Part shown: in pieces, positions 50,536 through 58,303 of the stretch
How positions within the stretch are numbered: the first letter of the stretch is position 1
Layout: every line of letters starts with the position of its first letter
Origin: Treponema sp.
GTDB lineage: Bacteria; Spirochaetota; Spirochaetia; Treponematales; Treponemataceae
DNA: 64,000 nucleotides
NCBI GenBank assembly: GCA_017935745.1
Contig: JAGBGX010000009.1
Span: 62,001-126,000, forward strand
Direction: 5' to 3'
Made by a program: the position numbers and the translations under genes
The notes under the pieces: generated by a model
The model's database searches: none
What the model saw: the letters and a program-made list of their open reading frames with translations, nothing else
What the model was told of the DNA's origin: nothing

Positions 50536-50580
50536 TTGGAAAATCACCAGGATGTTCGCCCAAAATCAAGGTGATTTTTT
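50536..50580. repeat. inverted GGTGAT boxes
   Basis: GGAAAATCACC and AAGGTGATTTTTTCC face each other around GATGTTCGCCC, related to the cluster at 45932-46037. It is upstream of the UPF0175/DUF3368 pair. Confidence 0.5.
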
Positions 50581-50626
50581 CCTAAAAACATGATATACTA
50601 TAAGAAATGGAGGCTGCATTACGGCT

Positions 50627-50902
50627 ATGCAAGATGTTTCTATAAAAATTCCTGACTCAATGGTTGAATACACGGCAGTCCAGAATAAAGACGAAGAGCT
50701 TGTGCGTAATGCGATGATTTTGTTCCCCTATATTCAAAATGAAACGATTTCACACGGCAAGGCGGCGCAGATTCTTGGAATAAGCAAGCTGGATTTACTG
50801 TCTCTGTATGGCACGCTGGGAATTCCATGTCTTGACCAGACAAAAGAAGAACTGGAAAATGACATAGCCGTTATAAGGAATCTTCGGAATTGTCCTGCAT
50901 GA
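50627..50902 (+). CDS. UPF0175-family antitoxin
   Basis: A 91-residue protein: SIKIPDSMVEYTAVQNKDEE, then FPYIQNETISHGKAAQILGI and SKLDLLSLYGTLGI, the UPF0175 layout (an HTH-like ISHGKAAQILGISKLDLL). Such proteins pair with DUF3368 PIN toxins. The toxin gene starts by ATGA overlap. A TATACT lies in the region 50591-50596. Confidence 0.85.
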   Translation: MQDVSIKIPDSMVEYTAVQNKDEELVRNAMILFPYIQNETISHGKAAQILGISKLDLLSLYGTLGIPCLDQTKEELENDIAVIRNLRNCPA

Positions 50903-51402
50903 CCGTAGTTTCTGATACAACTCCGATTATTTCGCTCATAAAGATAAATCGCTTGGATTTGCTTCAAAAGTTGTTTGGAGAAATATGTATTCCCGAAGCG
51001 GTCTACAGGGAGCTTACGGCAAACGTTGCCTTTAAGAATGAAGCTGACATAGTAAAAGCCTCTGATTTTCTGAAAACATCGTCTGTTCAAAATCAGAAGG
51101 CGCTGGAAGTTTTGCAGGCGGCCGGCGGTTTAGACGACGGAGAAAGCGAAGCGATTATTCTTGCCGATGAACTGCATTCCGACGCACTCATCATTGATGA
51201 GCGAAAAGGCAGGAAAGTCGCTCAAAAACTGGGCATACAGATTACAGGCACAATCGGCATTATGATTCAAGCCCACGCTGAAAACATGATTTCTTCAGAT
51301 GAAATAAAAATGTACCTTGAACAATTGAAAAACAGCAACATTCGTCTCAGCGATTCTCTCATACGAAAAGCATTGTCTTTGCTGTACAATTTGGACATAT
51401 AA
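50899..51402 (+). CDS. DUF3368 (PIN-like) toxin
   Basis: A 167-residue PIN-domain protein: VVSDTTPIISLIKINRLDLL (first Asp), IPEAVYREL, GGLDDGESEAIILADEL (Glu/Asp), ALIIDERKGRKVAQKLG (Asp) and GTIGIMIQAH. PIN toxins cut RNA. It overlaps the antitoxin stop (ATGA). Confidence 0.87.
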   Translation: MTVVSDTTPIISLIKINRLDLLQKLFGEICIPEAVYRELTANVAFKNEADIVKASDFLKTSSVQNQKALEVLQAAGGLDDGESEAIILADELHSDALIIDERKGRKVAQKLGIQITGTIGIMIQAHAENMISSDEIKMYLEQLKNSNIRLSDSLIRKALSLLYNLDI

Positions 51403-51427
51403 AAACAGCCGCACATTTCATATCCAA

Positions 51428-51486
51428 AACGCATACATCACAATAAAAAATAAGTATTTTACATCTTTCGTGCGCTGCCGTATACT
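51428..51486 (+). promoter_or_regulatory. shared redox-regulon promoter, copy C (DUF362)
   Basis: AACGCATACATCACAATAAA, AAATAAGTATT, TTTACA (51458-51463), 17 bp, TATACT (51481-51486). Same design as copies at 30838 and 43159. Confidence 0.7.
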
Positions 51487-51517
51487 TTTAAAAACTGAAC
51501 GGAAGGAATGGGAACGT

Positions 51518-52468
51518 ATGAAACTGATTTTATCACTGGCATGTGCGCTCATGGCGGGCAGCGCGCTGTTCGCGCAGGATTTCCGAACGCTCGCGCACCG
51601 CACGGACGACAAAGATGCTCCTGCCGTGTATTTTACTTCGGACATTTCCGCGGCGGGGCTGATGAAGGTGTACAACGCGTTGAATCAGGACATCGGCAAA
51701 AAAGTCGCAATCAAGGTCAGTTTCGGCGGGACGGACGAGCAGGTGCTTGACGCGAGGCTGCTTTCTGATTTGATAAAAAAGACGGACGGAACGATGGTTG
51801 ACTGCAACGGGCTTTCGGGAAACAGGTGGACGGCGGCTCTGAACCTCGCGCTTGCCAAGGCGAACGGATTTGCGGCGGTCGGGAACGTCCAGATGCTAGA
51901 CGAGGACGAAAACGCGCACCTCGATATGCCGGTAAAAAACGGTCATCTTTTGAAGTACGCTCGGACGGGAAGCCGCTTTGCCGAATACGACACAATCATT
52001 GCCGTCCACCGCTTTAAGTTGCACTCGCTTCCCGCGCTCGGCGGAAACATCAAGAACATTTCGCTGTGCCTCGGAAACCGCTCGGGAAAATGTATCATTC
52101 ATTCGGGCGGAACTGACGAAAAGCACTATCATTCGACTGCACCCGACGTTCTTGCGAAATCGTTCGCCGACGCCGCAAAGGCCGCGCTTGACTACAAGAA
52201 GAACTGGGCGTTCATCAACGTTCTCGACGGATTCAAGCCTGAGGATGCGTGCCACGGAACAAAAGCCGTCCGCCCGATTGGAATCATCGCCTCGCGTGAT
52301 GTTGTCGCAGCCGACCGCTGTTCACTCGACTTGGAACTTTCACAGACTGCTTCCGACGCGGCGGCACGAACGGCGTGGGAAACGGCTCATCAGGCGGATG
52401 TGCTTGACTACGCGGAGCAAATCGGCTGCGGAAAACGGAACTACCGGTTTGTGAATCTGGACGAGTGA
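51518..52468 (+). CDS. exported DUF362-domain protein
   Basis: From the ATG at 51518, 316 residues: signal MKLILSLACALMAGSALFAQ, then a DUF362 region (APAVYFTSDISAAGLMKVYN, KKVAIKVSFGG, DCNGLSGNRWTAALNLALAK, FAEYDTIIAVHRFKLHSLPALGGNIKNISLCLGNRSGK). Related proteins carry iron-sulfur clusters; here the usual ferredoxin cysteines are missing, with only scattered Cys (SLCLG, DACHG, IGCGK). It is probably periplasmic and shares promoter type with the cupin and flavodoxin. Confidence 0.75.
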   Translation: MKLILSLACALMAGSALFAQDFRTLAHRTDDKDAPAVYFTSDISAAGLMKVYNALNQDIGKKVAIKVSFGGTDEQVLDARLLSDLIKKTDGTMVDCNGLSGNRWTAALNLALAKANGFAAVGNVQMLDEDENAHLDMPVKNGHLLKYARTGSRFAEYDTIIAVHRFKLHSLPALGGNIKNISLCLGNRSGKCIIHSGGTDEKHYHSTAPDVLAKSFADAAKAALDYKKNWAFINVLDGFKPEDACHGTKAVRPIGIIASRDVVAADRCSLDLELSQTASDAAARTAWETAHQADVLDYAEQIGCGKRNYRFVNLDE

Positions 52469-52490
52469 TTTTTGCTGGTGCGGAAAATCT

Positions 52491-52760
52491 GCGTTAGGGA
52501 TTGGAGCACCTGCCGCAGGCAGTCCCGAAGCGACCGAAAGGGAGTGGAGGGATGAGCCGCGGTTAGTCGGCGAAGTGCGGAAAGCCAGATGTCACGAATT
52601 TTTCTGAAAGAAAAACTCGGTAAGCAAATCTACGATTTGCGACGCAACCGTAGGTTATAACGGAGAATCCCGCGCAAGGGATTGGAGTGGCGGCGTCAGC
52701 CGTTCACGCGCGGAGCGCGGGAATGGAGCGGAAGCGGAACCACGCAAAGCCCGGTTTTTG
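52491..52760 (+). repeat. composite GC-rich (family 1) and double-hairpin (family 2) repeats
   Basis: Family 1 start at 52491 (TGCGTTAGGGATTGGAG, shared with 43806), family 2 at 52594-52640 (GAATTTTTC...GAAAAACTCGGTAAG, GCAAATC-TAC-GATTTGC), then a second family 1 copy from 52677 whose first 68 bp equal 43815-43882. It fills the gap between the DUF362 and aldo/keto reductase genes; no gene lies in it. Confidence 0.8.
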
Positions 52761-52796
52761 CGTCAGCAAAAATGCGCCCGAAAAAAAGGAGGATAT

Positions 52797-53759
52797 ATGG
52801 ACTATGTAACGCTTGGCAATTCGGATTTGAGTGTATCGCGCATCTGCGTGGGCGGAATGAGTTTCGGGAGGCCGTCGGCGGATTTTCACGAGTGGACGCT
52901 CGAGCCGGAGGAGACGGAGCAGATGGTTGTCCGCGCGCTCGGATTGGGAATCAATTTTTTTGACACGGCGAACGTCTATTCTCACGGCACGAGCGAGGAG
53001 TACCTTGGGGCTGCGCTGAAAAAGCACGCAAAGCGCGAGGACGTTGCGATTGCAACGAAAGTGTATTTCAACGAGGGGCATCTGAGCCGGGAGGCAATCG
53101 CGCGCGAGGCTGAGCAGTCGCTGAGGCGGCTCGGCACTGACTACATCGATTTGTACATCATTCACCGCTTCGACAGCACCACGCCCATCGAGGAGACGAT
53201 GGAGGCTCTCGACAGCCTTGTAAAGAGCGGAAAAGTGCGCGCGCTCGGAGCTTCGGCAATGTACGGCTACCAGTTCCACAATATGCAGATGTGCGCGGAG
53301 CAGAACGGATTCACGCAGTTCGTTTCCATGCAGAACCACTACAACCTGCTGTACCGCGAGGACGAGCGCGAGCTGATTCCCGTGTGCAGGCAGTACAACG
53401 TGTCGCTCACGCCGTATTCTCCGCTTGCCGCAGGACGGCTTTCCCGCATGGAATGGACGGCAGGCACAAAGCGAAGCCGGACTGACAGGACGGCGCGCTC
53501 CAAGTACGACGGAACGGAAGCGCAGGACTCTGAAATCGTGCGGAGTGTTCATGAAGTCGCGGAACGGCACGGAGCCACGATGTCGCAGGTTGCCATCGCG
53601 TGGCAGTATGCAAAAGGCGTCGCCTCGCCCATAATCGGCGCGACAAAGCCCGAGTATCTGGACGACGCGGCAAAGGCATCCGGCATAACACTAACGGAAG
53701 CGGACATCGCCGCGCTGGAGCAGCACTATCTGCCGCACAAAGTCGTCGGCGCGCTGTAG
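52797..53759 (+). CDS. aldo/keto reductase
   Basis: From the ATG at 52797 (AAGGAGG upstream), 320 residues: YVTLGNSDLSVSRICVGGMSFG, INFFDTANVYSHGTSEE (catalytic D and Y), DVAIATKVYFN (K), DYIDLYIIHRFD (H), and VAIAWQYAKGVASPIIGATK (cofactor loop). It is an NAD(P)H-dependent carbonyl reductase, similar to the YajO/Tas group. Together with the ADH, flavodoxin and cupin it suggests an aldehyde or quinone detoxification set. Confidence 0.92.
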   Translation: MDYVTLGNSDLSVSRICVGGMSFGRPSADFHEWTLEPEETEQMVVRALGLGINFFDTANVYSHGTSEEYLGAALKKHAKREDVAIATKVYFNEGHLSREAIAREAEQSLRRLGTDYIDLYIIHRFDSTTPIEETMEALDSLVKSGKVRALGASAMYGYQFHNMQMCAEQNGFTQFVSMQNHYNLLYREDERELIPVCRQYNVSLTPYSPLAAGRLSRMEWTAGTKRSRTDRTARSKYDGTEAQDSEIVRSVHEVAERHGATMSQVAIAWQYAKGVASPIIGATKPEYLDDAAKASGITLTEADIAALEQHYLPHKVVGAL

Positions 53760-53790
53760 CGGAACGGAAGAAAATATGAACAGAATCATT

Positions 53791-53892
53791 TCAACCGCGC
53801 TCTGACTGCTTTACGTTCGTTTCCTGATATGCGTTGAACAGCGGAACTTGCTTTGTAAATTCCGTTTTGATTAAATCTAAATTTTCGTTCAT
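53791..53892 (-). pseudogene. 5' fragment of a SAM methyltransferase
   Basis: 33 codons from ATG 53892: MNENLDLIKTEFTKQVPLFN, then AYQETNVKQSERG and a stop. This is the N-terminal helix typical of small class I methyltransferases (EFTKQxxxFNxYQ), cut off before motif I. Its ATG overlaps the stop of the ogt gene (ATGA), so it was the last gene of the alkylation-repair operon. Confidence 0.5.
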
Positions 53893-54422
53893 AACGCAGT
53901 ACCTTTTTTCGGCACGGTAAGTTTTGAAATATCGACGCCTTCCATTTTTAATAGTTCTATTTTCTTGCTGATTCCGCCCGCATAGCCCGTAAAACTGCCG
54001 TTCGTTCCCACAACTCTATGGCAGGGAATAATGAGCGATATGGAATTATGACCGACAGCTCCGCCTACGGCTTGCGCCGATACTTTTTTGCCCGTTTCCG
54101 CACCGATTTGTTTTGCTATATTCCCGTAAGTTGAAGTATGCCCGAACGGAATGGCAATCATTATTTCCCAAACACGTTTGCGAAACGGCGATATTCCGAC
54201 AAATGCGAGTGGTGGCGTAAAATCGGGGGCTTTACCCGAAAAATAAGTGTCGAGCCATTGTTTCGTTTGTCCGAATACGGGTAAATCTTTTTCTTCGTAT
54301 TCTTCGGGCAACGTATCGGCAAAATATTTTTGTCCGTCAAACCAAAGCCCCGTAAGTTCCGTTCCGTTGCTTGCAAGCGTTATGCCACCGATAGGCGAAT
54401 TGTATTTGCTTATATAAAACAT
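53889..54422 (-). CDS. ogt: methylated-DNA-protein cysteine methyltransferase
   Basis: A 177-residue protein: GHTSTYGNIAKQIG, VGGAVGHNSISLIIPCHRVVG (active-site Cys in PCHRV) and NGSFTGYAGGISKKIELLKMEG. It takes methyl groups from O6-methylguanine in a single-use reaction. Part of a four-gene minus-strand operon with AlkA, an Ada zinc domain and a monooxygenase. Composition is lower in GC than the neighbouring aldo/keto reductase. Confidence 0.92.
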   Translation of the reverse strand: MFYISKYNSPIGGITLASNGTELTGLWFDGQKYFADTLPEEYEEKDLPVFGQTKQWLDTYFSGKAPDFTPPLAFVGISPFRKRVWEIMIAIPFGHTSTYGNIAKQIGAETGKKVSAQAVGGAVGHNSISLIIPCHRVVGTNGSFTGYAGGISKKIELLKMEGVDISKLTVPKKGTAL

Positions 54423-54425
54423 ATT

Positions 54426-54779
54426 TCAACCCCCGAAATATTGATTGCTGTCGGTTGGCGCGTATGTGCGTTCCGTCATTGTATAAGAGCGTACAGGCGT
54501 AACGACGGTTATTTTATAATCGACAAAATCACTCTCTCTGCCGTGCTTTTGGCATAAACGGTGCAATTCGTTATTGCGCCATTTCTCAACGCTTTGTTCG
54601 TCAACCCATTCCGATTTACTCAATAACTTTCCTTTAACCGAAAGGGACGAAAACCGTTCCGAACAAATAAACCCGTCGGCATTTTGCAGACTGTCTTTAA
54701 GTTCGGCGGCTTTCGATAAATAATCGTCGTGCTTTCCGTCTTTAATTGTTACCTCAAACAAAACAATTACATTTGCCAT
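54426..54779 (-). CDS. antibiotic biosynthesis monooxygenase-like protein
   Basis: A 117-residue ABM-type dimeric ferredoxin-like fold: MANVIVLFEVTIKDGKHDDYLSKAAELKDSLQNADGFICSERFSSL and KLLSKSEWVDEQSVEKWRNN. Related proteins are quinol monooxygenases or haem-degrading enzymes. Its place within an alkylation-repair operon is unexplained. It sits 3 bp before ogt. Confidence 0.8.
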   Translation of the reverse strand: MANVIVLFEVTIKDGKHDDYLSKAAELKDSLQNADGFICSERFSSLSVKGKLLSKSEWVDEQSVEKWRNNELHRLCQKHGRESDFVDYKITVVTPVRSYTMTERTYAPTDSNQYFGG

Positions 54780-54780
54780 T

Positions 54781-55005
54781 TTACTTTACCTCCGATTTGT
54801 TTTTCATACAGATTTTACACGGTCTAAAACTGTTTTTAATTGCTTCGTCTATGCTATCGAAAAATAGTATGTTTTCCGTTTTCGGCACTCTTGCACGGCA
54901 AGACGGATTGCAAACGATTCTCGTAGTTTTTACGCCGTAATAAAATTTTCCGTCATACTCGGCATTACGAGTTATAATTGCGTTTATCTTTTCTTTTTCG
55001 GTCAT
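54781..55005 (-). CDS. stand-alone Ada zinc domain (methylphosphotriester acceptor)
   Basis: A 74-residue protein that is only the Ada N-terminal domain: RNAEYDGKFYYGVKTTRIVC, PSCRARVPKTENILFFDS and RPCKICMK, with the four zinc cysteines C-x3-C and C-x2-C. In full Ada one of these cysteines takes methyl groups from DNA phosphotriesters and converts the protein to an activator. No AraC-type HTH follows here. It overlaps the AlkA gene by 41 bp. Confidence 0.85.
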   Translation of the reverse strand: MTEKEKINAIITRNAEYDGKFYYGVKTTRIVCNPSCRARVPKTENILFFDSIDEAIKNSFRPCKICMKNKSEVK

Positions 55006-55657
55006 ATCTTACCCCCTTATTTTTCGGTGCGCAGTCTTTCAATTCGGGTATTGCGCCGCCTGCAACCGCCCATAAATACAAACTTGCAACACTACAATAG
55101 GGCGAGAATTTACGGCGATATTTCTCGAATAATTTTCTGTCGATTTTTCGGTGATGGTAAACCATACGAAGTCCGCGTAAAATTGCCAAATCGCCGTAAC
55201 TGAATATATCGGGACGTTGCAGACAAAACAGCAATATCATTTCGGCAGTCCAAACACCGATACCCTTTAATGCGGCAAGTTCTTTGATTGCTTGTTCATC
55301 GGACATTTTTTCAACAGCCGCCAAATCAAATTCGCCGCTTTCGACTTTACGGGCAAAATCTTGTATATACTCGGCTTTTTTGAAAGTCATTCCAAACGAT
55401 TGCAAATGTTCTATACTTGCGTTAGCAATAGAATAAGCGTCCACCGTGCCGAACGCCGTTTTCATTCTTTGCCAAATCGTTGCTTGCGCTTTTGTAGAAA
55501 TTTGCTGCCCGATAATATGGTGGACGACGGAAGAAAATAAATCGGGATCTGTTTCTCGCTCGATATGTCCGATTTTTTCTATACATTCGGCAAGGCGTGT
55601 ATCTCGCGATTTCAAATATTCGATTTCTTTATTTCCGTATGCAAAGCAGTCCGCCAT
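54965..55657 (-). CDS. alkA: DNA-3-methyladenine glycosylase II
   Basis: A 230-residue HhH-GPD glycosylase: FSSVVHHIIGQQISTKAQATI, ELAALKGIGVWTAEMILLFC (helix-hairpin-helix) and YGDLAILRGLRMVYHH (catalytic Asp). It removes alkylated bases from DNA. It leads the alkylation-repair operon and is divergent from the AraC regulator at 55757, which is a candidate controller. Confidence 0.88.
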   Translation of the reverse strand: MADCFAYGNKEIEYLKSRDTRLAECIEKIGHIERETDPDLFSSVVHHIIGQQISTKAQATIWQRMKTAFGTVDAYSIANASIEHLQSFGMTFKKAEYIQDFARKVESGEFDLAAVEKMSDEQAIKELAALKGIGVWTAEMILLFCLQRPDIFSYGDLAILRGLRMVYHHRKIDRKLFEKYRRKFSPYCSVASLYLWAVAGGAIPELKDCAPKNKGVRYDRKRKDKRNYNS

Positions 55658-55756
55658 TTCGTTTGACTTCTCCTTTGTCAGCTGTTATAATTATATCACA
55701 ATTTTGAGCCAGAATAATAGCAATTTATTGTCAGTTTATATCGTAATATCGTCAAA

Positions 55757-56773
55757 ATGAAAAATGTGAAAGACAGGAAAATCATCAATTCCGTAAATCT
55801 CTATTCGGACACGGACTTTCCGTATCTCGTTTTGAATGTGATGGGCAGAAACAGTTATCCGCGCAACGCAGGGTTTAAAACCGTGCACTGGCACGAGGAC
55901 GTTCAGTTTGTCTTTGTGCTTGGCGGAATGGTCGCCGTGAAAACGATGGAAAGCAGCATAACGCTCAAAAAAGGCGAGGGCATTTTCATCAATAAAAATG
56001 TCGTGCATTTTATTGATTCGGACGGCGGCCGCTACAACAGCTTTGTTTTTCCCGATTGCTTTCTGAAATTCTATTTCGGCTCGCCCGCGGAACATTTGGT
56101 GAACAGGATTGTAGGACGCGGCGAGCTTCCGATTTGCATTTTCTCGCCTTCGCTGAAGTGGCACAGGTCGGTTTTGCGGAATCTGAAATTCCTTTCCGCT
56201 TTGGAGCAGAAAAAGGACGAACTGTATCCGTACCGCGTGCTGTGCGTGCTTTCATCTCTGTGGCTGATTTTGCTGGAGCATATTTCCCTGCCCGAACGCA
56301 GGCGTGAAAGCATTGCAAGCGTGCGTATGAAACTGTTTTTGGAATATATACATGGGCATTTCGCTGAACCGCTGTCGCTTGATGATGTGGCAAAATCCGC
56401 GAACGTGAGCGTGTCGGAAGTGCTGCGGGACTTCAAACTGTGTATGCAAACAACGCCTTACAAATACATAACTGAATTACGCCTACAAAAAGCGGCAGCA
56501 TTGTTGAAAGAAACCGACGAGCCGATAAAAAATATTCCCGCTCTGATAGGTTTTTCGAGTGCAAGCCATTTCGGAAAATGTTTCAGGGAACGGACAGGCT
56601 GCTCGCCGAAAGAATACAGAAACGGCTTTGTCAGAATCGGGCGGGTTGAACCTGATGACGTGGAAAAGCTTGGCGTAGTTTCGGGCGGCGGAACAATCCG
56701 CATCGAGCGGGCGGACGGTGAAGCAGTAGATTTCTGCAATAGTTTCTGCTCTCGGCGGAGACTGAGAAAGTGA
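55757..56773 (+). CDS. AraC-family regulator with cupin sensor
   Basis: A 338-residue protein: N-terminal cupin domain (KTVHWHEDVQFVFVLGGMVAV, LKKGEGIFINKNVVHFI) and a C-terminal double HTH (LSLDDVAKSANVSVSEVLRDFKLCMQTTPYKYITELRLQ, LIGFSSASHFGKCFRERTGCSPKEYR). No clear ribosome site. It could regulate the alkylation-repair operon, the MATE gene downstream, or the redox genes whose promoters carry activator-like boxes upstream of the -35. Confidence 0.88.
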   Translation: MKNVKDRKIINSVNLYSDTDFPYLVLNVMGRNSYPRNAGFKTVHWHEDVQFVFVLGGMVAVKTMESSITLKKGEGIFINKNVVHFIDSDGGRYNSFVFPDCFLKFYFGSPAEHLVNRIVGRGELPICIFSPSLKWHRSVLRNLKFLSALEQKKDELYPYRVLCVLSSLWLILLEHISLPERRRESIASVRMKLFLEYIHGHFAEPLSLDDVAKSANVSVSEVLRDFKLCMQTTPYKYITELRLQKAAALLKETDEPIKNIPALIGFSSASHFGKCFRERTGCSPKEYRNGFVRIGRVEPDDVEKLGVVSGGGTIRIERADGEAVDFCNSFCSRRRLRK

Positions 56774-56839
56774 AAATCACCGGCGGCGGAGAGACGTTCG
56801 GGGCGGAAATCGAACGCACCGCGCTTTCCGCGCAACTGC

Positions 56840-56960
56840 TTGACCTAATAAATTATTCATTCTAAAATAAGAATACTTGTCAGAGGACTTATAATCTTTT
56901 GATTATTCAAGTGGGATAAGACCATGCCCGGTTTTATCCCACTTTTTTTTGTTTAGGAGG
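56840..56960 (+). promoter_or_regulatory. promoter and transcription attenuator of the MATE gene
   Basis: TTGACC (56840-56845), 17 bp, TAAAAT (56863-56868). About 40 nt later a terminator AAGTGGGATAA (56909-56919)/TTATCCCACTT (56934-56944) plus T8 stands just before the ribosome site. Upstream bases ACTTG (56875-56879) can pair with CAAGT (56908-56912), with ATAATC-TTTT-GATTAT stacked inside; this structure excludes the terminator. The trigger (ligand or stalled ribosome) is unknown. Confidence 0.65.
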
Positions 56961-56965
56961 CAATT

Positions 56966-58303
56966 ATGAAAAAGTATAATCTGACGCAAGGAAATGTAAG
57001 GAGGATTTTGCTGTTTTTTGCCTTGCCGTATCTTGCCGCAAATGTATTGCAGGCATTGTACGGTGCGACAGACTTGTTTGTCGTAGGAAGATACAATACG
57101 CCGTCTGCAATTTCCGCTGTCAATATCGGCAGCCAGATTATGCAGATAATAACAAGTTTTGTAATCGGCTGCTCTATGGGCTGTACCGTAATGACAGGGA
57201 AATACATAGGTGAAAATGAAGGCGGGCGTTCGGCGAAAGTTTTCGGAAGCACTGTTTTACTTTTTGCCGTGTTTGCCGTTGTAATTACGCCGGTTATGAT
57301 AGGGCTTGCCCCTTGCATCGTAAGACTAATGCAAACGCCGGGCGAGGCGTTGTCGGAAGCTACAACGTATGTCGCGGTTTGTGCAATCGGTATTCCGTTT
57401 ATAATCATTTTTAACGTAACGGCAGCCATTCTGCGCGGCATGGGCGACAGCAAAACGCCTATGATAATTGTTGCGATAGCGTGCGTAATAAATGTCGGCG
57501 GCGATTTTTTGCTGACGGGTTTGCTGAAAATGGGCGTTCTCGGCGTTGCGATAGCGACTTCGTCCGCACAGCTGATAAGTTCTTTGGTCGGCGTTATTCT
57601 TATGCTGAAACGTAAATTCCCGTTTGCCTTCTGTAAAAAAGATTTGCATCCCGACAAAGAAGAATGCAGGAACATACTGAAAGTCGGTCTGCCGATAGCA
57701 CTGCAAGATACGCTGATAAATATTTCGTTTATCATCTTGACTGTAATAGCGAATCTTCGCAGTTTGATAAGTTCATCTGCCGTCGGCGTTGTTGAAAAAC
57801 TGATTTTATTTATGTTCCTTGTTCCGTCGTCAATGCTTTCGGCAATATCGGCGTTTACCGCGCAAAATATCGGCGCGAAAAAGCCAGAGCGTGCATTGTC
57901 GGCAACGAAATTCGGCATGTTGATTACGGCAATATTCGGGGTAATTATGTGCGCATTGTCGTGGATTTGTCCTCAAATTTTAACGGGCATTTTCTCAAAA
58001 GACACGCAAGTAATTGCAGAAGCAAACGAATATCTGAAAACGTATTCTATTGATTGCATTTTAGTTGCAATTACATTTTGTATCAACGGTTATTTGTGCG
58101 GGCAAGGAAAATCAAATATTACGTTCGCGCATAATGTAATTTCAATTTTCCTTGTCCGTATTCCGGCTGCATACGCGTTAAGTAAAACGTTCCCGGCAAC
58201 AATGCCTCCTATGGGACTTGCCTCTCCGTTGGGATCTGTTGCGTCAATAGTGATATTGTGCATTTACTTTAAGAAAAAGAATCAGCCCGATAATTGCCGT
58301 TAA
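56966..58303 (+). CDS. MATE-family multidrug efflux transporter
   Basis: A 445-residue membrane protein with about twelve helices in two MATE halves: LFFALPYLAANVLQALYGAT (first helix), RGMGDSKTPM, IALQDTLINISFIILTVIAN and AFTAQNIGAKKPERA (second half). It exports cationic drugs with sodium or protons. AGGAGG precedes the ATG, and an attenuator lies in the leader. Its last 60 bp overlap, tail to tail, the end of the next MATE gene on the other strand. Lower GC than that neighbour. Confidence 0.9.
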   Translation: MKKYNLTQGNVRRILLFFALPYLAANVLQALYGATDLFVVGRYNTPSAISAVNIGSQIMQIITSFVIGCSMGCTVMTGKYIGENEGGRSAKVFGSTVLLFAVFAVVITPVMIGLAPCIVRLMQTPGEALSEATTYVAVCAIGIPFIIIFNVTAAILRGMGDSKTPMIIVAIACVINVGGDFLLTGLLKMGVLGVAIATSSAQLISSLVGVILMLKRKFPFAFCKKDLHPDKEECRNILKVGLPIALQDTLINISFIILTVIANLRSLISSSAVGVVEKLILFMFLVPSSMLSAISAFTAQNIGAKKPERALSATKFGMLITAIFGVIMCALSWICPQILTGIFSKDTQVIAEANEYLKTYSIDCILVAITFCINGYLCGQGKSNITFAHNVISIFLVRIPAAYALSKTFPATMPPMGLASPLGSVASIVILCIYFKKKNQPDNCR

